A DNA stretch of 26,793 bases from Deltaproteobacteria bacterium. GTDB lineage: Bacteria; Desulfobacterota_E; Deferrimicrobia; Deferrimicrobiales; Deferrimicrobiaceae. This document shows positions 17,701 through 25,378 of the stretch, one piece after another. A program made the position numbers and the translations under genes. The first letter of the stretch is position 1. Each line of letters begins with the position of its first letter. The DNA is taken from assembly GCA_023489025.1 (NCBI GenBank), contig JAMDCN010000077.1, positions 1-26,793 of the forward strand, written 5' to 3'. The notes under the pieces are model-generated. The model did not search any database and was not told the DNA's origin. It saw only the letters and a list, made by a program, of their open reading frames with translations.

Positions 17701-18734
17701 GTTTCGCTGAACAAGGTCCCACCTCGCGGGGGGATGTTCGAAAGTCCCGGCAGTGCCGGCAGACCCTGGTCGTAGATCCTGAAGAGAGCGAGCAGCTGCT
17801 CCCAATGGCCGAAGCGGTTCCCAGGGATCTCCCGCCGCCTCGTCTTCATGAGCCGTCCGACAAGGCGGTCCAGGGAGTAACTCTCAAGGTAGAACCCGTG
17901 CGTTTGCAAACGCTCATCCCGGCTCTCCGCGTAAAAGATGAACAGAAGCCGGTAGAGGGCTTGGAGGGCGGCATCCCTCAAGGTCAAGAGCGCAGGTTCC
18001 GGAGCAAAACGGTCGAGTCGTTCCCGAACGTCGGTCAAGAATGCCTGAATCAACAACTCCGCGGAACGGAACACCGCATCCTTTAGGTCCTCGGACACCT
18101 TTGCGCTATGTTTCCTCGATTCCTCCCCCAATAGGTCGATCGCGCATGTCCCATCCGGACCAGGAGTGAAGATCTCCGCACAAAGGATCTGGTATGCAAG
18201 CGCCAGAGAATCCAGGTCCTCGGATTCAGCCGCTGTCGCGAGAGAGAGATCGAAGAATGCGTTCTTCGTACCCTCCCCGGGTCTTCGAACCAGCCGCAAG
18301 ACATCGGGAGTGAGGATGAATCCGTAACGAAGACCATGTTCCGTAAGCGCCCTGTCGATGCATCCCCTCGTCGAACGGGCTTCCAGTTCCTCCTGGTCGG
18401 GGAGAAGCAGGGCGGCCGCGAGAGTCTTCCGCGAGTCTCCCGGATTGTCCGCCCGTACGAGCATGCGGATCTGAGGATCGCCGCCATCCTCCGTTATCCC
18501 GTAACCGAAGAGGTCCCCGAGGATCGGGCGGGCGTACCGTTCCCGGAAATCCGCTGCGGGAAGAGGCTCTGCCACGTCGACCCTCTGATGGAGTTGGGCA
18601 AGCCTCCGCAATAGCCTTTGGGCCTGTGACGAGGTCAGACGCGGGCCCTGGACCTTGCGACGAGTCCCAAGAATAGATCCGAGCCAGTAATCGGAGAAGA
18701 ACCCGCGGCCGTTACGGATGGAAGAGAGCAACAC
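14781..18734 (-). CDS. Large N6-adenine DNA methyltransferase (DrmMI / type IIG-like)
   Basis: 1,317 residues. The N-terminal 400 or so residues resemble the recognition/accessory region of Eco57I-type modification enzymes, without a convincing nuclease motif. The methyltransferase core has SAM motif I VIDPACGSAHFL (551-562), YGVDLNPMAVQLA (621-633) and catalytic NPPW (813-816), typical of N6-adenine methylation. A strikingly acidic linker (about 461-485) separates the halves. The C-terminal 400 residues contain a likely target-recognition segment. The GTG start directly abuts the TAA of the SNF2-type gene, so the two are co-translated. In DISARM class 1 an equivalent enzyme marks self DNA; that role here is inference. 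Confidence 0.85.
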   Translation of the reverse strand: MLLSSIRNGRGFFSDYWLGSILGTRRKVQGPRLTSSQAQRLLRRLAQLHQRVDVAEPLPAADFRERYARPILGDLFGYGITEDGGDPQIRMLVRADNPGDSRKTLAAALLLPDQEELEARSTRGCIDRALTEHGLRYGFILTPDVLRLVRRPGEGTKNAFFDLSLATAAESEDLDSLALAYQILCAEIFTPGPDGTCAIDLLGEESRKHSAKVSEDLKDAVFRSAELLIQAFLTDVRERLDRFAPEPALLTLRDAALQALYRLLFIFYAESRDERLQTHGFYLESYSLDRLVGRLMKTRRREIPGNRFGHWEQLLALFRIYDQGLPALPGLSNIPPRGGTLFSETTREGSFLATVRLPDSIVAELLLNLGTTRPRRGVGRERVSFRELAIEHLGAVYEGLLEYEPRVAEEEMIELRVQGRDFILPPEEVVRLCAQKELSLCGPEGIVAGTVAGRLHPALVEDEGDEEEEEENEEEANAEEEGEEEKGLKKGARARLIRRLSPGQFHFVPGGARKSSGSFYTREEIVEFLVRKALEGLVAGKGSAEIEALRVIDPACGSAHFLVGAARYLGRKLFEAYRSEQGQDPPPDFHPGRNLCEAVRAEWERDGEAWCKRRIVERCLYGVDLNPMAVQLAQVALWIESLAGDRPLSFFDHHIRCGNSLLGTWLERLHEPAHPSSPVYRGQRGLFEGNIDIEIATALDERHLIDANLPREVRRDTPGEYEYKADRLRRAEVCIAHARLLFDLRNAAAFIPEIWSMWDAVLQAADLRSYCERQSWWPKFLEVRTREQFFHWELEFPEIFRGEHKGFDAVIGNPPWDKVKPDRKEFYSSADVLIRAYAGGELDTRIRELNAADLTLASSFEEYARNKKITAACLKRGGDYRYVDWEVDGKSTGGDPDLFKYFMDRGHKILKAGGHLGYLVPSAFYNNEGCTGLRHLVLYECRVLNFYGFENRKKIFNIHSSFKFVCLVLEKVVDGAGEGLTPSMDGFPSAFMRHEIEELSNDDPKPWTVMIRKDELERLSPGTLAFLEYRSERDREIVLKMYGLLPGMEPRPLLGDQGVGTWNAKFYREFDMTNDRDLWTRPDGRLWTPRGVCGLNWPADTSTPFAEVRAAMAEKGFWPLYEGKHIEQFLVDIKPVDRWINIEKAESKIGRPPDPGRKLVFRDIARNTDLRTMIAAVLPERSCANNKLPIIRSDVLSPAAEVSVMNSFTFDFALRFRVSSTLNFTHVSRVAVPFPKSIDPLIALADQVSIPGELQHIGDWPAAWSTVWTLNRSVAEAYGLTATEFEYVLSTFPVFARKRPAFFAFLQGEVKKWKAGS

Positions 18735-21680
18735 TTACTTGTTCCCGGGAAAAACAAAGAGAACGCCAAGGGGCTGCGGAGGGGATGGAGCTACAGGACG
18801 CTCAAACACTTCGATCTCCTCCAGGCGCCTACGGTGATGGGTCTCCACCGCCGCCCGCTTCGCCTTGAAACCGCCGACGTCCCGCGCCTCGAACAGTTGG
18901 ATCTGCCGGAAACGATCTTCCGCAGCTTTGGCCACTCGCTCTTCCCGCCCGATCTCTGCCAAGCGGTCAACCCGGTACCTTTCGGCATCCTCTCGCAGGA
19001 ACGCCGCCAACTTCCGGCGGGTTTCGGTTCTCTCACGGATTTGTTTATTCTGGTCCTCGACAGCCCTCCGTTCCGCGACCTCCTGGAGAGACATGAACCC
19101 CTTGCCGAAGAATTCATCCAATTCCGTCCAGGACACCTCCCCGGGGGGAGTCCCGGAATCCATAGCGCAGGCAATGGAATCTTCACCGAGAACTCTCCCG
19201 CGAGCGTCAATAGCGATGGGCAATAGAGCAAGGTGATGCCCATCTTCGCGGAGGGAGTATGTAAATACGGCATAAGGCGTCCGGGCGTCGGGATGACGCC
19301 GCGCCGCGATCCTCCTGGCGGTGGAGGTCGGGGAAACTATGGCGGTCAACCTCCGATGCGCCGATTCGACGATCGCCTGGAAGAGGGGGTGCAGCCTCGT
19401 AAGGAATCCCACATCCTGGGGCGGATACGCTACTGCCACCGACCGCAGCATCGTGAGACAGTCATAGCCGTTTTCGACACCAGGCCCCTTCAAATCCCGC
19501 GGGGTCGTAAGCGTATGGGTGCGAGGTATGGCTGAAGGGGTGAGGAAACCTGCCAGTCGTTCGCGAATAAACGCCTCGAACTCCGTATCATCGCCGACAA
19601 GGGGATCCGCAGAGCATGAAGAATCCACGACGTTCCCATCCCCCTCGAAGCCGGATGCGGACAGGATCGGGGCCATCTCCCTGACGAAATCATCCCTTCT
19701 CTCCTCAATCACGCGAAAAAGGGTCGTTTCGTTTTCACGGCTGTCCGCCCCGGCATCTATCCCGGTGAGCGCCTCTTCGATACAGGCCGTCGAGATGATG
19801 CCGATGATGTCCGGCGTGGACACCCGGTCCTCCTGCATCCTGACGATACGCCCGACGAGCTTGTCGAGCACCCGGTCCTCGGGAGAGTCCGGGTAGAAGA
19901 GATATCGGATGATCGGCCGGCGCGTCTGGCCGTGACGGTCGATTCGACCGTTACGCTGTTCCATCCTGTTGGGGTTCCAAGGCAGTTCCACGTGGTATAG
20001 CCTGCGGCAGTGCAGATGAAGGTTGAGGCCTTCACTCGCGGCATCTGTCGCCAACATCACGCGCACCCCTGGTTTGGAGAACGCCGCCATCCTCTCCAGG
20101 CGCTGCTTTCTGGACAATCCTCCTGTGAGTTCCACAAAGCGGAATTGCGGGTCGGGGTCCGCCTGAAACGCTTCCCGGATGGCCTTCAGAGTGTCCCGAT
20201 ACTCGGTGAAGACGATCGCCTTTTCCTCTTCGATTGCGATGACGTCGGCCTTGAGATCGGCGACAAGGGCTGTGATTTTTGGATCGGGATGGCCCTCCAG
20301 TCGTTCGAGAAGTCCAGCAATCTCCTTCAATTGCCTCTTCTCCGCAGATCTTTGTCTCGCCTCTTTCGGAATCGAGGAGCGGACGATCCTGGTCTGGATA
20401 CGTTCGAGGGTGGCGTCTCCCAAGGGGAGGTCGCCTTGGAGCTCCCGAAGCTCGGAACGTGGCGGCGGTTCGTCAGACGGTTGACGGCTTCCCAAGGCGT
20501 CGAGGCGATTGCGGACGGTTTGCTCAAGCGCCGTCCGACACGAGAGCATCCGCTTCTTAATAATCTGCATGGCGAAACCAACGAGTTCGCTCCCCTCGGT
20601 TCCTTCGGCGGCCTTCGCCGTCTTCGCGCAGTAGGACGATACTTTCCTGAAGATCTCCTTCTCAATGTCGGATAGATTCTCCACTCTGATCTGCCGAATC
20701 GGTTCCCGCGGTTGGAACGCCGGAACCCGTGCGCCGTTCTCATCCGTCTTGTAGACCTGTGATTTAAGCCGGCGGATCATGGCCCGGGAGACCCGGCGCC
20801 GAATGATCTCTGTATCCCCCTCGAACGTGGCGTCGGTGGGTTCCACGATTTCAATCAGCGAACGGAAACTGTGGCGGTAACCATTGTGGGGCGTGGCGGT
20901 CAGCAGGATCAGTGCCCAACCAGCATCTCGAAGCTTTCGTCCGAGCCGGGCCCGAGCTGTGGTGTACGGATTGCGAGGGGTCCCGGATTCGGCCAGGTAA
21001 TGCGCCTCGTCAACCACGACGGCATCCCAGGGCGTCTCCAGAGCATTGACCATGACTTCCCGTTTTTTCAGGTACTCCACGGAGGTTATGACTCGATCGA
21101 GGAATGCCCAGGGCTTCACACCTTCCGACAGGCTTGTCTGTGCCCGTTCAAGTGAGGAGGCGTTCTCGATGGCGTGGAATTCGAGGCCGAACTTTTCGAA
21201 CATCTCGTCTTGCCATTGCGGGATGAGTCCGGGTGGGACCACAAGAAGGATTCTCTTCCCTCTCCCGCGTGCGATGAGTTCCTGGAGGCAGATCCCCGCC
21301 TCGATCGTCTTTCCCAGCCCCACATCGTCTGCGATGAGAAGACAGGGGCGTGGGAGATTCAGCATCCTTTCGATCGGAGCGAATTGATACGGCTCCGGTG
21401 AGATCCTTCCGGAGGAAATGGCTTCGAAACCGCTGTTTCCGCGGGGAGAACAGAGCTTCAGGGCTTTGTGGTCCAGATACCAAGGGGTCCAGGGAGAGAG
21501 AGCTTCTTTGACAAAAACCGGAGCGGGATTGGGTAGATGTTCGACTTTTTCCGGAGGGGCAAGAACCTTGAGGGTTTCTGCACTTTCCGGGTCGAGCAGC
21601 GTCAGGAACTGCCGCCCATCATCAGTGTTCACGGCCGACTGAATACGCCAGACTCTGTCACGGACGAGAACTCGGCTCAC
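18735..21680 (-). CDS. SNF2-family helicase (DrmD-like)
   Basis: 981 residues with GTG start at 21680. SNF2 motifs in order: ADDVGLGKTIEAG (117-129), LVVPPGLIPQWQDE (about 146-159), DEAH (224-227), LTATPHNGY (260-268) and, in the second RecA domain, TDAASEGLNLH (545-555) and QRNGRIDRHGQ (575-585). The C-terminal 150 residues are rich in charged helices, probably coiled coil. These ATPases translocate on double-stranded DNA. Size and adjacency to the large adenine methyltransferase match DrmD of class 1 DISARM. The upstream gap of 132 bases to the JAB gene holds a repeated AAATTCCGC (about 21683 and 21717) and no clear promoter. Confidence 0.87.
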   Translation of the reverse strand: MSRVLVRDRVWRIQSAVNTDDGRQFLTLLDPESAETLKVLAPPEKVEHLPNPAPVFVKEALSPWTPWYLDHKALKLCSPRGNSGFEAISSGRISPEPYQFAPIERMLNLPRPCLLIADDVGLGKTIEAGICLQELIARGRGKRILLVVPPGLIPQWQDEMFEKFGLEFHAIENASSLERAQTSLSEGVKPWAFLDRVITSVEYLKKREVMVNALETPWDAVVVDEAHYLAESGTPRNPYTTARARLGRKLRDAGWALILLTATPHNGYRHSFRSLIEIVEPTDATFEGDTEIIRRRVSRAMIRRLKSQVYKTDENGARVPAFQPREPIRQIRVENLSDIEKEIFRKVSSYCAKTAKAAEGTEGSELVGFAMQIIKKRMLSCRTALEQTVRNRLDALGSRQPSDEPPPRSELRELQGDLPLGDATLERIQTRIVRSSIPKEARQRSAEKRQLKEIAGLLERLEGHPDPKITALVADLKADVIAIEEEKAIVFTEYRDTLKAIREAFQADPDPQFRFVELTGGLSRKQRLERMAAFSKPGVRVMLATDAASEGLNLHLHCRRLYHVELPWNPNRMEQRNGRIDRHGQTRRPIIRYLFYPDSPEDRVLDKLVGRIVRMQEDRVSTPDIIGIISTACIEEALTGIDAGADSRENETTLFRVIEERRDDFVREMAPILSASGFEGDGNVVDSSCSADPLVGDDTEFEAFIRERLAGFLTPSAIPRTHTLTTPRDLKGPGVENGYDCLTMLRSVAVAYPPQDVGFLTRLHPLFQAIVESAHRRLTAIVSPTSTARRIAARRHPDARTPYAVFTYSLREDGHHLALLPIAIDARGRVLGEDSIACAMDSGTPPGEVSWTELDEFFGKGFMSLQEVAERRAVEDQNKQIRERTETRRKLAAFLREDAERYRVDRLAEIGREERVAKAAEDRFRQIQLFEARDVGGFKAKRAAVETHHRRRLEEIEVFERPVAPSPPQPLGVLFVFPGNK

Positions 21681-21812
21681 GGAAATTCCGCCGTTATCGC
21701 TTTTCCAACAGTCGAAAATTCCGCTTCAAGAGATGACATATACCGAGAATACATCCTCCGCTCACAACGATCACATACAATAATACAAACAGGACCCGGA
21801 GCTCCAATACCC

Positions 21813-22295
21813 CTACAGGGAGAGATCGGAAACGGACTCCACAATGGAGCTGGGAACAGCCACTAGGCCCTCATCCTCGTAGAACACATACGCAGCAATC
21901 TTCTTCGTTACTTTACTGTAGATCAAGGATATCGGATTCTTCGTCGGTGAATGCTCGAATGCAGCCATTGTCCTCATGGCCTCAACATCGGTGGAGCTGT
22001 ATCGTACGGAGCACCCGATGTGACTATGCCAGTCCCCCACATAATCGAGAAATCCCCCAGACTGTCTGCGTATCTTGTCACAGAATTTCTGGGCACCCGC
22101 ACCGCTGATCGTCACACTGAACAACCTGCGGATCGCATTCTCCCCGGGGCCGTTGGCGTTCGTGACAACGACGACATTGTCGTCGGACATGTAACCGACC
22201 AGCGGCCCTCCCGTCTCCTTGGATAGATACTTACTCGCCTCAATGTGGATAAAGCTCACGGCAGAGTTGAGGATGAACACACGGCGGCAGACCAT
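21813..22295 (-). CDS. JAB/JAMM metallopeptidase (Cap3-like deconjugating enzyme)
   Basis: 160 residues. ATG 22295 overlaps the E2-E1 stop by one base (TGATG). The full JAMM motif is present: E27 in KETGGPLVG, H90 and H92 in GDWHSHIG, then S100 and D103 at the canonical H-x-H-x7-S-x2-D spacing. It should be a zinc-dependent isopeptidase removing or maturing a ubiquitin-like tag. The E2-E1 then JAB order matches the ancillary genes of type II CBASS (Cap2, Cap3), but no CD-NTase gene lies nearby. The domain is complete for the family and has no signal peptide. Confidence 0.9.
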   Translation of the reverse strand: MVCRRVFILNSAVSFIHIEASKYLSKETGGPLVGYMSDDNVVVVTNANGPGENAIRRLFSVTISGAGAQKFCDKIRRQSGGFLDYVGDWHSHIGCSVRYSSTDVEAMRTMAAFEHSPTKNPISLIYSKVTKKIAAYVFYEDEGLVAVPSSIVESVSDLSL

Positions 22296-23959
22296 CAACC
22301 GCACCAGGAACAGTCCTTTCTCTTCGCAACGGGAAGGACCTCGGTCTTGATGATCGGGGTTCCTGCACCCCCTCGACCCGTCCATCGGATGTAGTCTCCC
22401 TGGAAATCCTGTCTGCCCGAGACATCGCGGAGTAGGGTCTCGACGGCAAACCATGACGCAAGGTTTGCTACCATTCCCACCTCGTAGGTTGTCCCTGTAA
22501 ACGTGGGTTGGTTGCACCCGGGAGCAAAGACTCCTTGAGGAGGTTCAGGTTCGGCAGGAGGACGATGGTCGTAATACTGGTTGACCCAGCACATCCAACA
22601 GGCAGTTTTCCCGGGTATCGCCCTTACAACTTCGCCTGCCCAAGCACCGTTCGTGAGGCCCACGAATAGCGCAGGGATACCGAGATCGAAGCACAAGATG
22701 TTCACATATCTCCCTATGCCGTACACGCCTGTCGCCTCGACGACCAGGTCCATTTTCCCGATGATATTCTGCAACTCCGAATCGAACATGATATGCACGT
22801 TCGGATCTCCGAGAATGCGCTTGATCCATCCGGATCCGGCGCGGGTTCCTGGGTTCATGTCGTTCACTCTGTTCAACAAGGCATAACCCTTAGGAAGTCC
22901 GAAGCTGCCTACCCCCACCTCGTGACGCACGGCATTCCCCGGATCCATATGCTCAGCATCGATGAGACAAAACTGCTTGACACCCGTAGCCGCCAAGTTA
23001 ACGGCGATCTTGGATCCCAGGCTCCCGCAGCCGAGGATCATGACTTTTTTATCCGACAAGCCGCCCAGATTCGGAACTCTCGACGTCCTATCCTCGTCGA
23101 TCATCTGGTAGATCTTTACGATCTTGTGTTCACTGGCACTCGGAATGTAAACCCCGAAGAACTGCAGTTGTGTCCTGCTTCTTTCGATGGTCTGGTCCTG
23201 GTAGGCAAAGATGGCCCAACTTTTCGGTTTCGTGCCGCCGAACTTTCCCAGCCAATCGAAGAAATCCCTTGGGTTTTTGGGGACAACAGGCGGGCCGGGA
23301 AGCATGACCAAGGTGCCCTTGGCGCTACAGGAGCTCCCAACAGGCCATTTCTTATAATAATCGGGGGCGTTGATTACCTTCTCGTCGACGGAGACTTGCA
23401 CAATGACACCGCGAAGGATTCCCGCGTCCTTCAGGATCTTTTCTTCTTTAAGGAATATTCCGACTGTACCTTTCGTCCACACACCGGCACCCCGGATGCC
23501 GTTCGCGATTTCGTTGGGAATCAGCAGGGAACATTCCTGATTGTAGTCAAGTTCCGCTGTAATGGGTTCCGGCGCATCGTCTCCGGGGACGGGGAGGGAG
23601 GCGGCGGAGAATTGACGGATCACATCCTCCGCTTCGTTTACGGCGTCGACCCCGTACTTGCGGGCGTCCCACCGGCTCCTTCTCGGTCCGAAGGTGCAAA
23701 TTTCTCCGGACGAACGATTATGGTGTCTCGGGAGGTAGTTCCCGCGGGTGTCGCTGTAAACGTTCGGTGGGAGGGACGGATACTCGTTCGGGTACTTGAC
23801 AACCAGAGGGCGAGAAGGGTCTACCGTGGAACACCCTCGGAAGACTATCTTTTTACTGGAGAGGGCTTCGTCGTCGAGGACAAAACCCCGTGCCTCCATG
23901 CGTTCCCTTTCCTCCCGGAAGATGTCCGGGAGGCGTTCAAACCATGGCTCATACCCCAA
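22295..23959 (-). CDS. E2-E1 fusion ubiquitin-type conjugating enzyme (Cap2-like)
   Basis: 554 residues, predicted to start at TTG 23959; no ATG or GTG lies close upstream in frame, and the ribosome site is weak. The N-terminal E2-like domain contains YPNEYPSLPPNVY and HHNRSSGEIC, with C88 the likely catalytic Cys. The C-terminal E1 domain has LGCGSLGSK (309-317), D334, R345 and PGCNQPTFTG, where C482 is the probable E1 Cys. Two CxxC pairs (C454/C457 and C550/C553) likely bind zinc. It would activate a ubiquitin-like or other C-terminus and transfer it to targets. It is coupled to the JAB gene. Its substrate is not evident: the adjacent small gene does not resemble a UBL. Confidence 0.9.
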   Translation of the reverse strand: MGYEPWFERLPDIFREERERMEARGFVLDDEALSSKKIVFRGCSTVDPSRPLVVKYPNEYPSLPPNVYSDTRGNYLPRHHNRSSGEICTFGPRRSRWDARKYGVDAVNEAEDVIRQFSAASLPVPGDDAPEPITAELDYNQECSLLIPNEIANGIRGAGVWTKGTVGIFLKEEKILKDAGILRGVIVQVSVDEKVINAPDYYKKWPVGSSCSAKGTLVMLPGPPVVPKNPRDFFDWLGKFGGTKPKSWAIFAYQDQTIERSRTQLQFFGVYIPSASEHKIVKIYQMIDEDRTSRVPNLGGLSDKKVMILGCGSLGSKIAVNLAATGVKQFCLIDAEHMDPGNAVRHEVGVGSFGLPKGYALLNRVNDMNPGTRAGSGWIKRILGDPNVHIMFDSELQNIIGKMDLVVEATGVYGIGRYVNILCFDLGIPALFVGLTNGAWAGEVVRAIPGKTACWMCWVNQYYDHRPPAEPEPPQGVFAPGCNQPTFTGTTYEVGMVANLASWFAVETLLRDVSGRQDFQGDYIRWTGRGGAGTPIIKTEVLPVAKRKDCSWCG

Positions 23960-23970
23960 TCGGCTCAGCC

Positions 23971-24129
23971 TTATGCATGTTTCCGGTCTGGCTGGGGAGG
24001 CCGGTCATCGCGGTGGTCCTTCGGCTTACCGGACGGGGGACCGGGGGGAACATCGGGGTGCTCGTGCTTTTCGTGATGCTCCTTACTTTGGTCGTGGTGC
24101 TTTTCATCCTTCTGCTTTTGCTCGGACAT
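23971..24129 (-). CDS. 52-residue His/Lys/Pro-rich small protein heading the E2-E1/JAB operon
   Basis: ATG 24129 has an excellent ribosome site, AAAGGAGG at 24138-24145, eight bases upstream. It begins MSEQKQKDEKHHDQSKEHHE and ends in PPQPDRKHA. Eight His, many Lys/Asp/Glu and a Pro-rich second half imply intrinsic disorder. It ends 11 bases before the TTG of the E2-E1 gene. Similar hydrophilic leaders precede some bacterial ubiquitin-like domains, so it might be the remnant leader of a lost UBL. Alternatively it is a genuine small substrate or metal-binding peptide. No terminal Gly is present. Confidence 0.65.
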   Translation of the reverse strand: MSEQKQKDEKHHDQSKEHHEKHEHPDVPPGPPSGKPKDHRDDRPPQPDRKHA

Positions 24130-24216
24130 CTCTTCAACCTCCTTTAGTACGTTTGGACATAACTGCGCTTACTACAAAGAACAGAAAACACTATCCAGAT
24201 AATATAATCACTAAAC

Positions 24217-24245
24217 ATTGTATTTTTTTGCCGAACGACGGTCAA
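24217..24245 (-). promoter_or_regulatory. Promoter of the small protein / E2-E1 / JAB operon
   Basis: On the minus strand: -35 TTGACC (24240-24245), 17-base spacer, -10 TACAAT (24217-24222), each five of six to consensus. About 80 bases separate the expected start of transcription from the ribosome site of the small gene. Confidence 0.72.
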
Positions 24246-24319
24246 CCTCTTGCCACCTCTTGCCCTCCTCCTCCCTCTTCCCTCGCATTGTCGACACTCC
24301 TTCTTCACCAAAATATTTG

Positions 24320-24356
24320 TTGACAATAACAAAACTATGATAGACACTGCCTATCA
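24320..24356 (+). promoter_or_regulatory. MerR-like gene promoter region with palindromic operator (copy 1)
   Basis: A consensus -35 TTGACA lies at 24320-24325; no -10 at standard spacing is obvious (TATGAT at 24336 is too close). TGATAG-N7-CTATCA (24338-24356) is a perfect 6-bp inverted repeat running into the start codon. It recurs, inverted, at 24975-24993, so it is very probably the binding site of the downstream regulator. Confidence 0.65.
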
Positions 24357-24958
24357 TGACCGCTCGAGAGGAATGGACTTTATCTGAAGCGGCACGTTTC
24401 CTTGCCGAGCCGCAGCACCGGCTTATCTATCTCTGCGAGAAAGGGGTTGTCGTTCCCGATTTAGGCAATGCAAAAGGTCGTGGAAGCAGCCGCCGATTCT
24501 CCGCCCGGAACCTGTTGGAATTCGCCGTGGCGTTGAAGCTCCGGGAACTGACCCTTCCTGTGGACACGGTAGCGGCGATCATCCATGTCCTCCGTGCGGT
24601 CGGAACCAAGGTGGCAGATGAAATCAAGGGCTTCGACCTGATTCACAGTCTGCGAGATAAGAATGCCCCCGACCTCCGCATTATCATCAGCGATGGCCGG
24701 CTACTCTACTTCTCTCTCGGGGTCGGTGCGGATGACCGCAAACTTTTCGGCGGTCTCGATTTCCATAGTCTGGCGACCAGGAAAATAAAACCAACGATGA
24801 TCCGCAAAGAAAAGATTGCCGCCAATGAATTCGGCAAGGAGGTAACCCATAAACCGGCGTCCCCTGTTTCGGATTTCGGCGGCCTCGAGGGAAGCAAGCA
24901 TACACGGATCGAGATCAGCGTGACGCGGATCGCAAAAGACTTGCCATTGGGCGAGTGA
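24356..24958 (+). CDS. MerR-like DNA-binding regulator
   Basis: 200 residues. The N-terminal 70 resemble a MerR helix-turn-helix: EWTLSEAARFLAEPQHRLIY, LCEKGVVVPD, then SSRRFSARNLLEFAVALKL. The rest has no recognised effector domain and ends in a polar, probably flexible tail. It diverges from the E2-E1/JAB operon. A matching operator overlaps its own start and a second lies in the promoter of the gene that follows, so it likely autoregulates and controls that neighbour. Whether it also controls the divergent defence operon is open. Confidence 0.75.
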   Translation: MTAREEWTLSEAARFLAEPQHRLIYLCEKGVVVPDLGNAKGRGSSRRFSARNLLEFAVALKLRELTLPVDTVAAIIHVLRAVGTKVADEIKGFDLIHSLRDKNAPDLRIIISDGRLLYFSLGVGADDRKLFGGLDFHSLATRKIKPTMIRKEKIAANEFGKEVTHKPASPVSDFGGLEGSKHTRIEISVTRIAKDLPLGE

Positions 24959-24964
24959 TTTTTT

Positions 24965-25000
24965 TTGAATCGAATGATAGTCAGTGTCTATAATTAGGAG
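24965..25000 (+). promoter_or_regulatory. Promoter with operator copy 2 and ribosome site
   Basis: -35-like TTGAAT (24965-24970), 18-base spacer, perfect -10 TATAAT (24989-24994). The palindromic site TGATAGTCAGTGTCTATAA (24975-24993) fills most of the spacer and overlaps the -10. AGGAG (24996-25000) sits six bases before ATG 25007. A regulator bound in the spacer is the classical MerR arrangement. Confidence 0.75.
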
Positions 25001-25006
25001 TTCACA

Positions 25007-25378
25007 ATGAGAGCAAAAGCGGCGGAACCGGCAAGAAATCCCGACGTTTCCGAACAAGGCTGGAACCCGGCCACCGACCCGGCCGTCCGCGAGCTTCTGG
25101 ACCACTTGGCGGATGAGTTGGCGAAGGAATATATCCGCCTGATGAAACAGGCGGTCGAAGTCGAAGATTCAAAAATGCTTCTTGGCAAACGCACGTCCGG
25201 AGGGAGATTTCAGATATTTCTCAAACAAGAACGCACGGGCGTCGTCCTGAAAGCAAACCGCAACGATGATGTTCCATGGCCGATATTTCGACGTATGGGT
25301 ACTCATGCCGGCATTATGTGCAACCAGGCGCCGATCCGGATCGAGCGTTACGCCCACGTAGTGGCGCCAGGGGCATGA
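25007..25378 (+). CDS. Small unrecognised protein, 3' half antisense to the GIY-YIG gene
   Basis: The 123-residue frame has a clear promoter, operator and ribosome site. The N-terminal 55 residues (DPAVRELLDHLADELAKEYI, then RLMKQAVEVE) form a plausible amphipathic helix pair. From about residue 55 onward the frame is simply antisense to the opposing nuclease gene and loses coding character. The original gene probably ended or was truncated near 25169. I do not recognise a family. It is likely under control of the MerR-like protein just upstream. Confidence 0.55.
   Translation: MRAKAAEPARNPDVSEQGWNPATDPAVRELLDHLADELAKEYIRLMKQAVEVEDSKMLLGKRTSGGRFQIFLKQERTGVVLKANRNDDVPWPIFRRMGTHAGIMCNQAPIRIERYAHVVAPGA

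Noticed and set aside
22296..22517. Longer N-terminus for the JAB protein
   Set aside because: It would lie within the E2-E1 gene in another frame, and ATG 22295 overlaps the E2-E1 stop by one base.
24144..24347. 67-codon minus-strand frame in the divergent intergenic region
   Set aside because: It overlaps the promoter of the small-protein operon and has no motif or ribosome site.
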